Shown: positions 15,726 to 25,964 of the stretch, in pieces | How the letters are laid out: each line of letters starts with the position of its first letter | Numbering within the stretch: position 1 is the first letter of the stretch | Assembly (NCBI GenBank): GCA_023701245.1 | Contig: JAMPXK010000017.1 | Span: forward strand, 1-43,775 | DNA from: Elusimicrobiales bacterium | GTDB lineage: Bacteria; Elusimicrobiota; Elusimicrobia; Elusimicrobiales; UBA9959 | Direction of reading: 5' to 3' | Length of the DNA: 43,775 nucleotides | Position numbers and translations under genes: made by a program | Notes under the pieces: model-generated | The model's input: the letters and a program-made list of their open reading frames with translations, nothing else | Told to the model about the DNA's origin: nothing | The model's database searches: none

Positions 15726-15857
15726 GCCGGCCGCCGCGCCTGCCGGATCAGCAAAACCCTCCGAAGGCCGAGGCTTGCGCAGCGCCAAGGCCTGAGGCGG
15801 AGCGAGGCCACGGTGTGGCCGAGCGCGTTTTGCGTTCCGGCAGGCGCGGCGGCCGGC
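15726..15857. repeat. Cruciform repeat, copy B
   Basis: The ends are a perfect 21-bp inverted repeat (15726-15746 with 15837-15857; arm core GCCGCGCCTGCCGG), continued inward by GCAAAAC / GTTTTGC. Inside are the shared core GCTTGCGCAGCGC (15773-15785) and the hairpin GGCCAC-GGT-GTGGCC (15806-15820). The arms differ completely from those of copies A and C although the core is shared. It lies between trmL and asnB. Confidence 0.75.
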
Positions 15858-15865
15858 AGGCAAAC

Positions 15866-17773
<1,908 letters not shown>

Positions 17774-17774
17774 A

Positions 17775-18929
17775 TCAGCCTTCCCCGTACATCGCCAGCA
17801 GTTCATCCGCCACGCGCGCCATGGAATACTTATCCACCACGGTCTTGCGGGCCTGCTCGCCCAGCTTGAGCGGCAGCGTTCTGTCCTCTATAAAACCGCG
17901 CACGCAGGCCTTCAGCTCCACCCGGTTGAGCGGGTCGAACAGGCAGCCGCTCACTCCGGGCGCTATGGCCTCCCTGGCGCCGCCTACGCGGCTGGCCATT
18001 ATGGCCACGCCGCAGGCCATGGCCTCCAGCATGGAATTAGAAAGCCCCTCGGAAATGGAGGGCAGGATGAAGACGTCGGCCGCGCGGTAGTAGGGCAGCA
18101 GGTCGTCCTTGGGACCGGTGAGTGTAACGGTGCCGGCCAGGTCCAGGTCGGCCACGGCCTTTCGCAGGGCGGCCTCTTCGGGCCCGCCGCCTACTATCAC
18201 CAGGCGGATATGGGGCCGCTCGCGCTCTTCGGCGAAGACCTCGGCCCAGGCCTCCACGAATTCCTTCACTCTTTTCTCGGGCGAGAGGCGCCCGACGAAC
18301 AGGAAGGTGGTGAGGTTCTCCAGCCCCACCGCCGCCTTGGCGGCTATTTTCTCGTGGTAGAGCGGCGGGGTATAGCGGCCGGTGTCCACGCCGTTGCGGA
18401 ACTGCCGCAGCTTAAGCCCGGCATAGCGCGGGGTTTCCTGCAGCCACTTGTAAACCTCGGCGTTCATTACCAGCAGCTCGGGCGCGGCCAGTTTAAAGAA
18501 AGCGAGCTTGAGGCGCCCCGCGAAAGTTTTTTCGGACAGGGAGATCTCGTCCACGCCCTTGCCGCCGCCGAGCTTTACCACCACGCGCCGGCCGGTAACC
18601 TTGCCGGCCAGCACCGCGGCCACGGCAGGCGAGGAGGCCAGGTGCACGTGCACGGCGTCGTAGGCCGCCTTATTGGCCAGCAGCCAGAAAAAACTTTTAA
18701 GCATGAACACCGCGGAATTGACCGCGCCCGAGCCCGGGCAGGCCAGGCGCTTTATCAGCACGCCGTCCACCGTCTCTTCGGCGGGCAGGCCGGGGCGCAG
18801 GCGCGTCAGGGCCGTAACTTTCACGCCGCGCTTGACTAGGGCCTTTGAAATCTCCAGAGCCTGTTTCTCCGCGCCGCCTATGACGGGGTGGAAGGTCTGG
18901 CTGAGCATCACCACGGAAGTTATCTTCAC
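17775..18929 (-). CDS. Glycosyltransferase family 4-type
   Basis: A 384-residue GT-B glycosyltransferase. The N-terminal Rossmann domain opens with MLSQTFHPVIGGAEKQALEI, with the Gly-Gly loop typical of GT4. The C-terminal domain has FLFVGRLSPEKRVKEFVEA and the sugar-nucleotide-binding PSISEGLSNSMLEAMACG (E-x7-E motif). Likely role: adding a sugar in cell-surface polysaccharide or lipid synthesis; donor and acceptor unknown. It starts with GTG at 18929, overlapping the stop of the flippase-like gene by GTGA and preceded by AAAGGA, so translation is coupled. asnB follows after one base. Confidence 0.92.
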   Translation of the reverse strand: MKITSVVMLSQTFHPVIGGAEKQALEISKALVKRGVKVTALTRLRPGLPAEETVDGVLIKRLACPGSGAVNSAVFMLKSFFWLLANKAAYDAVHVHLASSPAVAAVLAGKVTGRRVVVKLGGGKGVDEISLSEKTFAGRLKLAFFKLAAPELLVMNAEVYKWLQETPRYAGLKLRQFRNGVDTGRYTPPLYHEKIAAKAAVGLENLTTFLFVGRLSPEKRVKEFVEAWAEVFAEERERPHIRLVIVGGGPEEAALRKAVADLDLAGTVTLTGPKDDLLPYYRAADVFILPSISEGLSNSMLEAMACGVAIMASRVGGAREAIAPGVSGCLFDPLNRVELKACVRGFIEDRTLPLKLGEQARKTVVDKYSMARVADELLAMYGEG

Positions 18930-19918
18930 GCGGGGTCCTTTCCGCGGCCGGCGAAATCGCCCCAGACCTTGCCCAGCGAGTGGCCCATCTGGTAGACGAA
19001 CACCACGCCCAGTACGGTAATAAAGATGTAGGCGGCCACGTGCACATAGGACGCGTAGGCGAACCCCATGGCCTTGGGCACGCCCCAGGACTCCATGACG
19101 CGGCTGAGGGTGAATTCGAAATTGCCGAAGTAGCCCGGCATGCCCGGCACCGAGGCGGCGACGGCGCCGGTAAAGACCAGGGCCACGCAGCGCGAGAAGC
19201 TTAAGGTGGCCTCCAGGCCGAAGGCCAGGGCCATCCAGTAATAGTTCAGCGCCGAGGACAGCCACTGCAGCGCGGCGAAAGCGAAAATAGCCAGGCCGCT
19301 CTTCAGCGTGTGCAGCCCTTTCACGCCCATGGCCACCCGCTCGAAGGCGCCCCGCACCCGCGGGAACCGCGCGAAGAAACCGGAGAACCAGCGATGCGCC
19401 ACCAGTTCGTCGGCGAAGACCAGGGCGCCGACGCCGGCCAGCAGCCCGCCGAAGAGCAGCCAGAGCGCGCCGCCGTAATGCAGGAAGCCGCCGCTGATGC
19501 CGCCCAGCCAGGCCGCCGCGGCGAACAGCAACAGCAGCACCAGCACGTCCAGTACCCGCTCCACCAGGATGGTGGCGAAAACCGTGAGCATGGGGATCTT
19601 GAACAGCGTGGCCCCGAAAGTGCCCCTGGCGATCTCGCCCAGGCGCAGCGGCAGGATATTGCTCAGGGCCAGGCCCGCCGCCTGCAGCCTGAACGCGTCC
19701 CACAGGCGCACCGGGCCCGAAGGCTCCAGCAGCAGCCGCCAGCGCAGGGCGCGCATGAGCAGCTCTACCAGGGCGGTAACCGCGAAAGGCAGCAGGAAGA
19801 CGGGTCTTACGTGCGAGTAGATATCCAGCAGGGCGGCGAAGTCTATGCTCCGGAAAGCAAAATACAGCAGGACGGCGCCTACCAGGAACCCGGCCAATAT
19901 GGATAGTTTCGCTTTCAC
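18926..19918 (-). CDS. Flippase-like membrane protein (LPTM / UPF0104 family)
   Basis: A 330-residue integral membrane protein with about eight hydrophobic segments. The pattern ALRWRLLLEPSG... LPLRLGEIARG... ILVERVLDVLVLL matches the lysylphosphatidylglycerol synthase transmembrane family (AglD/UPF0104), whose members are often annotated as flippases beside glycosyltransferases. Probable role: moving or supporting transfer of a lipid-linked sugar made by the next gene. It starts with GTG at 19918 with SD AGAGG, nine bases after the M3 peptidase stop. Confidence 0.87.
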   Translation of the reverse strand: MKAKLSILAGFLVGAVLLYFAFRSIDFAALLDIYSHVRPVFLLPFAVTALVELLMRALRWRLLLEPSGPVRLWDAFRLQAAGLALSNILPLRLGEIARGTFGATLFKIPMLTVFATILVERVLDVLVLLLLFAAAAWLGGISGGFLHYGGALWLLFGGLLAGVGALVFADELVAHRWFSGFFARFPRVRGAFERVAMGVKGLHTLKSGLAIFAFAALQWLSSALNYYWMALAFGLEATLSFSRCVALVFTGAVAASVPGMPGYFGNFEFTLSRVMESWGVPKAMGFAYASYVHVAAYIFITVLGVVFVYQMGHSLGKVWGDFAGRGKDPA

Positions 19919-19927
19919 CGTGCCTCT

Positions 19928-21874
19928 TTAGACCGCGCCGATGCTTTTAAGGAACGCGTCCTCGCCTGCGGGCCGGCCCAGGAACTTGCGCACCTGGTCG
20001 CCCTCGTCGTAGCTGCGGCCGGGGGCCAGGATCAGTTCCCGGTATTTTTTGCCGGTCTCGGGGTTCATCACCCCCGCGGCCTCGAAAGCCCCGAACAGGT
20101 CCTGCGCTATGACCTCGCTCCAGAGATAGCTGTAGTAGCCGGCCTCGTAGCCGCCCATCAGGTGGCCGAAACTCGCCTGCGGGTGGGTGCCGGGGCTCAT
20201 GGGAATGAGAGAGATCTTCTTCATGAGCTTCTCGTACACCTTGGTGGTGTCCACTTTCCCTTTGGCGGTGTGGTACTTCATGTCCAGCACGCTGAAGAAG
20301 ATCTGGCGCAGGTAGCCCATGCCGGAGTCCATGTTCTTGGCGTCTATGAGCTTCTTGATGAGCTTTTCCGGCAGTTTTTCGGAGGGGTTCTTGTAATGGC
20401 CGGAAATGCGGCGCAGCACTTCGGGCGAGTAGGCCCAGTTCTCCAGCATCTTGGACGGCACTTCCACGAAGTCGCGCGACACCGAGGTGCCGGAGAACTT
20501 GCCGTATTTGGCGCGGGTGAAGATATTGTGGGTGACATGGCCGAACTCGTGGAACAGCGTCACCACCTCGTCGAACTTCAGGAGCGGCGGGATGTCGCCC
20601 GAAGGCGGCGAGAAGTTGGAGATGATGGCGGCGGCCGGCAGTTCGTAGGAGCCGTCGGCCAGCTCGCGGCCGTGGCGCACTCCGAAGCAGGCCGCGTGCT
20701 TGTACTTGCCCTCGCGCGGGAACAGGTCCAGGTAGAAGTAGGCGGCCACGGAGCCGTCGGCGTTCTTCACCTCGTAGGCGCGGGCGTCCTTATGCCAGAC
20801 CGGCAGCTGCGCCGGCACGAACGAGGCCGCGAACACTTCGCCGAACACTTCGAACATGCCTTTGAGCACGGTCTCGAGCGGGAAGTATTCCTTGATCTTC
20901 TCGTGGTCGATGGAATACTTGGTCTTCTTGAGCAGGTTATTGTAGTAGCCGGTCTCCCAGGCGTCCAGGGTCTTGCCGCCGTTGCCCTTGAGTTTCAGGC
21001 GCGCGCGCAGTTCCTTGCGGCCTTTGCGCTTGAGCTTGGCCTGGGTGCGGTCCATGAACTCGAAGACGGTCTCGCTGGTCTTGGCCATGCGGTCGGCCAG
21101 CACGTAGTCGGCGAAGGTGGGGTAGCCAAGCAGTTTGGCTATCTTGCGGCGCAGGGCTATGGCGTCTTCCATGAGCTTTATGTTGGCGCCGGCGCAGCGG
21201 TTATTGAACAGCAGCTCCAGCCGGCGGCGGGCGTCGGCGTTCTCGGCGTTCTGCATGAACGGCACATAGTCCGGGTAATTCAGGGTGACCAGGCGCCCGC
21301 CCTTGTCGGTCTTCTTCAGGCGCGCCGTAAAATCCTCGGGCAGGCCTTTCAGTTCGGCCTCGGTCACTTCCAGCGCGTCGTTGACTTCGCGCAGGTTCTT
21401 TGAGAACTGCAGCTCTATGCCTATGAGCTCCTTCATGAGCTTCTTTATCTTGTTCTTCTTGCGCGGCTCCAGGCCCAGGCCGTTGCGCTTGAAATCCAGC
21501 AGGGTCTTCTCCAGCAGGCGGCCTTCCACCTCGCCCAGCTTCTCTCCCTTGGCGGCGTATTCGTTGAGCGCGTTGAAGAGGTCCTCGCGGGTCATGAGGT
21601 CCACGGAGTACTGGCTGATCTTGAGCTCCAGTTCCTGGCCGGCCTTGCGCAGGTCGGCGTTGTCGGACACGTAGGCCAGCATGATGGGCACCTGCACGGC
21701 TTCGCCGAAATCGCTGGTGGCGGTTTCGAAAGCCAGCATGGTGTTCTTGAACGTGCGCTGGGCGGCCGGGATGGCCGCCACCTCTTTGAGCCTGGCTTCT
21801 AGGTCTTTGATGGCGGTTTCGGACAGGTTCTTTACCTGCTCGGGGGTATAGGAAAAATCGGGCGCTTTCGACAT
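19928..21874 (-). CDS. M3 family oligopeptidase (thimet oligopeptidase-like)
   Basis: A 648-residue zinc metallopeptidase that would cut short peptides in the cytoplasm. The zinc motif HEFGH is at about residue 442 (VTLFHEFGHVTHNIF), with a downstream acidic ligand region (SRDFVEVPSKMLENWAY). The C-terminal SFGHLMGGYEAGYYSYLWSE holds the substrate-binding Tyr/His cluster typical of M3A enzymes. No signal peptide. The start at 21874 (MSKAPDF) is chosen because GGAGGAACC precedes it directly. First gene of the run to flippase, glycosyltransferase and asnB; the functional link is unclear. Confidence 0.93.
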   Translation of the reverse strand: MSKAPDFSYTPEQVKNLSETAIKDLEARLKEVAAIPAAQRTFKNTMLAFETATSDFGEAVQVPIMLAYVSDNADLRKAGQELELKISQYSVDLMTREDLFNALNEYAAKGEKLGEVEGRLLEKTLLDFKRNGLGLEPRKKNKIKKLMKELIGIELQFSKNLREVNDALEVTEAELKGLPEDFTARLKKTDKGGRLVTLNYPDYVPFMQNAENADARRRLELLFNNRCAGANIKLMEDAIALRRKIAKLLGYPTFADYVLADRMAKTSETVFEFMDRTQAKLKRKGRKELRARLKLKGNGGKTLDAWETGYYNNLLKKTKYSIDHEKIKEYFPLETVLKGMFEVFGEVFAASFVPAQLPVWHKDARAYEVKNADGSVAAYFYLDLFPREGKYKHAACFGVRHGRELADGSYELPAAAIISNFSPPSGDIPPLLKFDEVVTLFHEFGHVTHNIFTRAKYGKFSGTSVSRDFVEVPSKMLENWAYSPEVLRRISGHYKNPSEKLPEKLIKKLIDAKNMDSGMGYLRQIFFSVLDMKYHTAKGKVDTTKVYEKLMKKISLIPMSPGTHPQASFGHLMGGYEAGYYSYLWSEVIAQDLFGAFEAAGVMNPETGKKYRELILAPGRSYDEGDQVRKFLGRPAGEDAFLKSIGAV

Positions 21875-21899
21875 GGTTCCTCCGTGCAACGATATCCAT

Positions 21900-21908
21900 A
21901 TTATAACA
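21900..21908 (-). promoter_or_regulatory. Extended -10 promoter of the M3 peptidase operon
   Basis: On the minus strand TGTTATAAT (21908-21900), an extended -10 with perfect hexamer. Predicted +1 is about 21893, giving a 19-base leader that contains the SD. Confidence 0.6.
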
Positions 21909-21968
21909 ATAACCGGGTAGGGCAGGCCTGCAGGTGCACGGGGCCTGTCGAGGTCCCTGCCGGACCAA

Positions 21969-22020
21969 GGGCCCAGTTGGGCCTAGGCCCTATAACATCC
22001 CCTCCTTGGGCCCTAGGCCT
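21969..22020. repeat. GGGCCTA/TAGGCCC cluster in the divergent M3-clostripain 2 promoter region
   Basis: Within 52 bases lie GGGCCC (21969-21974), TGGGCCTA (21978-21985) directly followed by GGCCCTA, and TTGGGCCCTAGGCCT (22006-22020). The same words precede clostripain 1 (1386-1449) and the secreted protein at 14464. They lie upstream of both divergent genes here. Confidence 0.5.
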
Positions 22021-22056
22021 CTATTGAAAGGAGGTATTAAACACTAAACTATTACT

Positions 22057-23481
22057 ATGAAAACCAATAACCTTAAGTTCCTTACCGCCGCACTCTCCCT
22101 GATGGCGTTCGGCTCGCAGGCCTTCGCCCAGGACTTCAACCTCAACTCCCTCAGCGCCGCCGACATCCGCGCCGCGCAGGCCGACAAGGGCATTTTCGAT
22201 TTCATCAAGCCCGACAAGCCCGAACCCATGGGCCAGAAAGAATGGACCATCATGGTGTTCATGAACGCCAAGAACGACCTCAGCGACAGCCAGCTGATGG
22301 GCCTGGTGGGCAAATGGGCCGAAAAAGATATTAAGGAAATGAAAGAGATCGGCACCACCGACAAGGTCAACATCGTGGTGGAACACGGCGCCAAGGGCAA
22401 AGGCTCCAAGCGCATGCTCATCACCAAGAAAGGCAGCGTGCTCTCCTCCGGCGAGAAGGTCTACGGGGAATATCCCGACGCCGACATGGGCGATTATAAG
22501 CGCGTTGTGGAATTCGCCAAGTGGGCCAAGACCACTTTCCCCGCCAAGAAGACCATGCTGGTGCTGTGGAACCACGGCCTGGGCTGGATAGACCCCAAGA
22601 TGGAGCAGGCGCCCGCCGGCACCGGCACCTCCGCCAAGGGCATCCTCTTCGACGACGAGACCAAGAACTATCTCCGCACCGCGCAGATGAAAGAAATGAT
22701 GCGCCAGATCGGCTACACCGACATCGTCATGCAGAACGCCTGCCTGCAGCAGATGGCCGAAGTGCTCTACGAGATGAAAGACTATGCCGGCCTGTTCGTG
22801 GGCTCGGAAGAGACCATGCTGGCGCAGGGCTTCGACTATACCGGCCTGCTGACCTTCATGAACGCCAACCCCGGCTTCACGCACGACCAGCTGGGCGACT
22901 ACCTGGTGTCCTGGTACAAGGCTTTCTACGCCGGCGGCATGAACATCGGCCCCATCTCGATGCCCCTGGACGACATGGGCGCCACGCTCTCCCTGGTGCG
23001 CCCGGCCTCCCTCAATGAACTGCCCGTGCACCTGGACGCCTTCGCCGGCGCCATGATGCGCAATAATGAAACCGTGGCCGCCAAGGCCGCCGTGGAAGGC
23101 GTGATCCGCTTTACCAGCCTGGACCCGGCCAACGACAAGAAGAAGCTGATCGCGGCCTACGCGGACCTTTACGACTTCGCCGACCTGGCGGCCCTGAACG
23201 CCAAGAGCGCCGAGACCAAGCGCGCCGCCGAGGCGCTGATGGGCTTCATCAAGAACCGCCTGGTGCTGCGCAGCGTAGGCATAAACGGCGACAAAGCCAA
23301 CGGTTACGATTACACCAAGGTGGGCGGCATAGCCATCAACACCACCATGAAGATAAAGAAAGTGCCCCCGCAGCTCGAAGAGATCTTCGAGACCAAGTAC
23401 AACGAGCTGTCGCTCTCCCGGGCTTCCCAGTGGGACGAGTTCGTGACCTGGACCGACAACGTCTGGCGCTCCGCCCGCTAA
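22057..23481 (+). CDS. Secreted clostripain-family (C11) cysteine peptidase, second copy
   Basis: A 474-residue exported protease paralogous to the gene at 34-1302. Signal peptide 1-24 (QAFA), then DFNLNSLSAADIRAA, a motif shared with the 14464 product. The catalytic domain begins QKEWTIMVFMNAKNDL (about 60). His173 is in VLWNHGLGWID and Cys229 in QNACLQQMAEVLYEM, followed by GSEETMLAQG. The chain ends with SQWDEFVTW, similar to AQWDEFIKW at the end of the first copy. A GGAGG lies 22 bases before the ATG, too far for an SD; a weak -10 (TAAACT, 22045-22050) would put +1 on the A of the ATG. A strong terminator follows. Confidence 0.93.
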   Translation: MKTNNLKFLTAALSLMAFGSQAFAQDFNLNSLSAADIRAAQADKGIFDFIKPDKPEPMGQKEWTIMVFMNAKNDLSDSQLMGLVGKWAEKDIKEMKEIGTTDKVNIVVEHGAKGKGSKRMLITKKGSVLSSGEKVYGEYPDADMGDYKRVVEFAKWAKTTFPAKKTMLVLWNHGLGWIDPKMEQAPAGTGTSAKGILFDDETKNYLRTAQMKEMMRQIGYTDIVMQNACLQQMAEVLYEMKDYAGLFVGSEETMLAQGFDYTGLLTFMNANPGFTHDQLGDYLVSWYKAFYAGGMNIGPISMPLDDMGATLSLVRPASLNELPVHLDAFAGAMMRNNETVAAKAAVEGVIRFTSLDPANDKKKLIAAYADLYDFADLAALNAKSAETKRAAEALMGFIKNRLVLRSVGINGDKANGYDYTKVGGIAINTTMKIKKVPPQLEEIFETKYNELSLSRASQWDEFVTWTDNVWRSAR

Positions 23482-23510
23482 ACTTCGGCAAAGACCGCCC
23501 GACAGCAAAG

Positions 23511-23539
23511 AACCCGGGGAAAGCCTCCCCGGGTTTTTT
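23511..23539 (+). terminator. Rho-independent terminator of clostripain 2
   Basis: A 10-bp stem, AACCCGGGGA (23511-23520) with TCCCCGGGTT (23526-23535), loop of five bases, and a run of six T (23534-23539). Confidence 0.92.
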
Positions 23540-23574
23540 GTCGGCCCACCCCCTCTTTACCCTGCGCGAGTTTT

Positions 23575-23583
23575 TGTTATAAT
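23575..23583 (+). promoter_or_regulatory. Extended -10 promoter of the tail-fibre-like gene
   Basis: TGTTATAAT at 23575-23583, a perfect extended -10. Predicted +1 is near 23590, 26 bases before the ATG at 23616. Confidence 0.6.
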
Positions 23584-23615
23584 CCCCTGAACGCGGATTT
23601 AGCGGGACCCTGGCT

Positions 23616-24146
23616 ATGGCCGAAGATAAGATAGTAACCATAAATTTGAACCTGTGCTTTACCAGGCGCACGGCGCTGCTCCTGCTGGCCCTGCTTTTCC
23701 TGGTCTGGCACCCCGCCTATATAGGTTCGGAATCCTTTACCCTGACCACTTATTACCCCGCTCCTTACGGCGGCTATGTCAGCATTATGACCACTGGCGT
23801 TACGATCCTGGCCAAGGACGGCGGCAATGTAGGCATAGGCACCGCGTCCCCCACCGCCAAGCTGGATGTGGCGGGCAGCTTCCGCCTTGCCGACGGCAAC
23901 CAGACCCTGGGGCATGTGCTGACCTCGGACGCCCTGGGCAACGCCACCTGGCAGCCCCCTACCGCCGGCACCGTTGGCCCCCATGTTTACCAATGCCCCT
24001 CCGGAACCGGCAGCCTGGGCGGCGGAGCCTGGGGTTATTATGGCTGCCAAGGGCAGATCACCACTCTTAGTTATTGTCAAACGATAGAATACCCCAGTTG
24101 GGCCAATTATAGCTGCACCTATATCGGCCGGTTGCTGCTGCAGTAA
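23616..24146 (+). CDS. Secreted or surface protein with YYPAPYGGY and tail-fibre-like segment
   Basis: A 176-residue protein. An N-terminal hydrophobic segment (about 18-33) after a charged start acts as a signal anchor or late signal peptide. The sequence then reads SFTLTTYYPAPYGGYVSIMTTG, followed by GGNVGIGTASPTAKLDVAGS and LTSDALGNATWQPP. These segments recall the repetitive stem regions of phage tail fibres and of surface proteins in Elusimicrobia-type and related genomes. The C-terminal part carries four Cys (two possible disulfides) and many Tyr and Gly. Its own promoter and the terminator upstream make it an independent unit. Role unknown; adhesion is a guess. Confidence 0.75.
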   Translation: MAEDKIVTINLNLCFTRRTALLLLALLFLVWHPAYIGSESFTLTTYYPAPYGGYVSIMTTGVTILAKDGGNVGIGTASPTAKLDVAGSFRLADGNQTLGHVLTSDALGNATWQPPTAGTVGPHVYQCPSGTGSLGGGAWGYYGCQGQITTLSYCQTIEYPSWANYSCTYIGRLLLQ

Positions 24147-24186
24147 TCTCCGGATCTTCAAGCATGAACAGAGCAGGCCTAAAGAA

Positions 24187-24567
24187 ATGAACAAGTGGCT
24201 TATCCTGGCGGTAGTCTGCCTGGCGGGCGCCCTGATCTATTTCCAGCTTACCCAGCAGGCCCCCGTACTGCCGGCGGAACCGGCCCGGCAAGCCCTGCCT
24301 GCGCCGCTGGGGGTCCCCCTGCCGGCCGACGCCACCAACCAGGTCACCCTGGACATCAGCACACCGGCCGAGCCGGCCGCTCCCGCCAAAAAACCGGCGG
24401 AAGAGCCCCAGGCCAAACCTAAAAATGCAAAAAAAGTTCCCGACCAGGCCGAGCTCCTGCGCCAGGAAAAACTTCTCAAGAAGAGCGAGCAGGACATGAA
24501 GGACCTTCTAAAGGGTTTTGAGGTCTACAGGAAGAGCCACGCTCCCAGGAAAACTCCGCAGGACTGA
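24187..24567 (+). CDS. Small membrane-anchored Pro/Ala-rich protein
   Basis: A 126-residue protein with one N-terminal membrane helix (WLILAVVCLAGALIYFQL). A Pro/Ala/Lys-rich stretch spans about 25-90, reminiscent of TonB-type periplasmic linkers, then a short charged helix (LLRQEKLLKKSEQDMKDLL). No catalytic motif. It follows the tail-fibre-like gene by 40 bases and ends at a bidirectional terminator. The SD is weak (a short purine run before the ATG). Function unknown. Confidence 0.65.
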   Translation: MNKWLILAVVCLAGALIYFQLTQQAPVLPAEPARQALPAPLGVPLPADATNQVTLDISTPAEPAAPAKKPAEEPQAKPKNAKKVPDQAELLRQEKLLKKSEQDMKDLLKGFEVYRKSHAPRKTPQD

Positions 24568-24603
24568 CCGGCGCCTGGCTTTAACCGACAACGGCCAAAA
24601 AGA

Positions 24604-24629
24604 AAACCCGGGGACGACTCCCCGGGTTT
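24604..24629. terminator. Bidirectional terminator between convergent genes
   Basis: An 11-bp stem, AAACCCGGGGA (24604-24614) with its complement (24619-24629), loop CGAC. T-rich sequence follows on the plus strand (CCTGTTTTT) and on the minus strand (TCTTTTTGG). It serves the genes ending at 24567 and 24652. Confidence 0.85.
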
Positions 24630-24651
24630 CCTGTTTTTAACGGCCGGCGGC

Positions 24652-25839
24652 CTAATCGCCGCAGGTAACCGGCACGGCCAGCAGGCAGCCGCCGGCCCCG
24701 GCACCGCAGGCCTGACCTACGCGCTGCGTGGTGCAGTGCGGCGGCTGGGGACTGAAACCGTAATACTCCAGCCGGTAGGAACCGCCCGCGCAGTTAAGAA
24801 CATTGCACTGGGGAACCGCCGGCGGCGGCGTGACGGCGGGCGGCCTGGGGGTGGTGCCGGGCCCCGTGCCGGGCGCGGGCACGGGTTCGCCGCGGTAATC
24901 GTGACACATGGGGCCCGGGTTCAGGTAATCTATACCCCCTTCCAGGGACAGGTAGTAGCAGTAAGGCGTGTCGTGGCCGGTCGGGCCGGAAGCCGGGTCG
25001 TGCGGGAACGAGTCCTGGTAATCCTTCAGCCCGTCGCAGGTATCAGGCGGGTTCATATTAGGGGAACTGGGAGAATGCGGCGGCCCCACTATGTCCTGGG
25101 GATTGGCCGGGATGGCGTGGAAATAATAGAAGGTGTCCGGGTCCGCCCGGGCCATCCACTTGACGCTCGGTTCCTGCGCCAGCATCTGGGCGTACTGGGC
25201 CTGGGACGCCACGATGTAATTCACCGAGTCGCCGGTAGATCCGCCGCCCAGGTGTATGGCATTGGCCGGATCGCAGGGGTTCTTGGACATAAAGACCGAC
25301 AGCCAGGCGCCGCCGTCGGTAGTGCCGGTCAGCCTCTTTCCCCTTACCGGGGAGCCGACAGGCGGGGTCTTTATCCGCACGATATGCATGACGCCCACTT
25401 CCACCTGGAAGCCCAGGCGCCCCGGGGCCTGGCCGGAGAAATAACTGCCGTCGCCTTTGGCGCTGCAGGTCCAGTCGCGGAACACTACCCGCCGGCCCAT
25501 GCAGGTGCCGGGCACCGCGCCCGAGACCGCCTGGGACTTGGGCGCCGGCGCGCTTTTGCCGGAGCCGGCGGCGCCTCCTCCGCCTCCGCCGCCCGTAACC
25601 GCAGTATTGAACGGTTTAAAATTCCCGGCGCCGGCACCGCCTTCGCCGGCGCCTTCCCTTACCCCTGCGCCTCCGGTGGAAGTAGCGGAACTGCCCTGGC
25701 CGCCGGAAGTACCGGAGGTTTCCCTGGTGTCGCTCTTTTTTATGACCAGCTTGGGCCTGGAAGCTGCTTCGGTCGACATAGCGCAGAAGCACAACAGCAT
25801 CAGCAGGCTGGCGAAAGTCTTTAGCTTAAGACAAGTCAT
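24652..25839 (-). CDS. Secreted low-complexity, Cys-containing hypothetical protein
   Basis: A 395-residue exported protein with start at ATG 25839 (MTCLKLKTFASLLMLL; a GGGGG tract lies upstream) and a signal peptide of about 25 residues. Residues about 30-110 are Gly/Ser/Ala-rich low complexity, including a run of seven Gly. The middle (about 120-290) looks folded, with WTCSAKGDGSYFSG and MHIVRIKTPPVGSP. A Pro/Gly/Thr linker leads to a Cys-rich C-terminal segment (CNVLNCAGGSYRLEYYGF, then three or four more Cys). No family recognised; a surface protein with a disulfide-stabilised end is likely. Confidence 0.75.
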   Translation of the reverse strand: MTCLKLKTFASLLMLLCFCAMSTEAASRPKLVIKKSDTRETSGTSGGQGSSATSTGGAGVREGAGEGGAGAGNFKPFNTAVTGGGGGGGAAGSGKSAPAPKSQAVSGAVPGTCMGRRVVFRDWTCSAKGDGSYFSGQAPGRLGFQVEVGVMHIVRIKTPPVGSPVRGKRLTGTTDGGAWLSVFMSKNPCDPANAIHLGGGSTGDSVNYIVASQAQYAQMLAQEPSVKWMARADPDTFYYFHAIPANPQDIVGPPHSPSSPNMNPPDTCDGLKDYQDSFPHDPASGPTGHDTPYCYYLSLEGGIDYLNPGPMCHDYRGEPVPAPGTGPGTTPRPPAVTPPPAVPQCNVLNCAGGSYRLEYYGFSPQPPHCTTQRVGQACGAGAGGCLLAVPVTCGD

Positions 25840-25920
25840 TACGTTTACCCCCGGCAAAGGCGCTAATTACCCACATAGTCTTGCAGACGCAGGCGCGGTT
25901 GTCAATACGCCCAAAATAAA

Positions 25921-25945
25921 GACCCGCGGGAACTCCCCGCGGGTC
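25921..25945 (-). terminator. Terminator of udk
   Basis: A 10-bp perfect stem, GACCCGCGGG (25921-25930) with CCCGCGGGTC (25936-25945), loop of five. On the minus strand it is followed by TTTATTTTGG, so it ends the udk transcript. Confidence 0.8.
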
Positions 25946-25964
25946 TCTCTGCGGCCGAAGCGGC

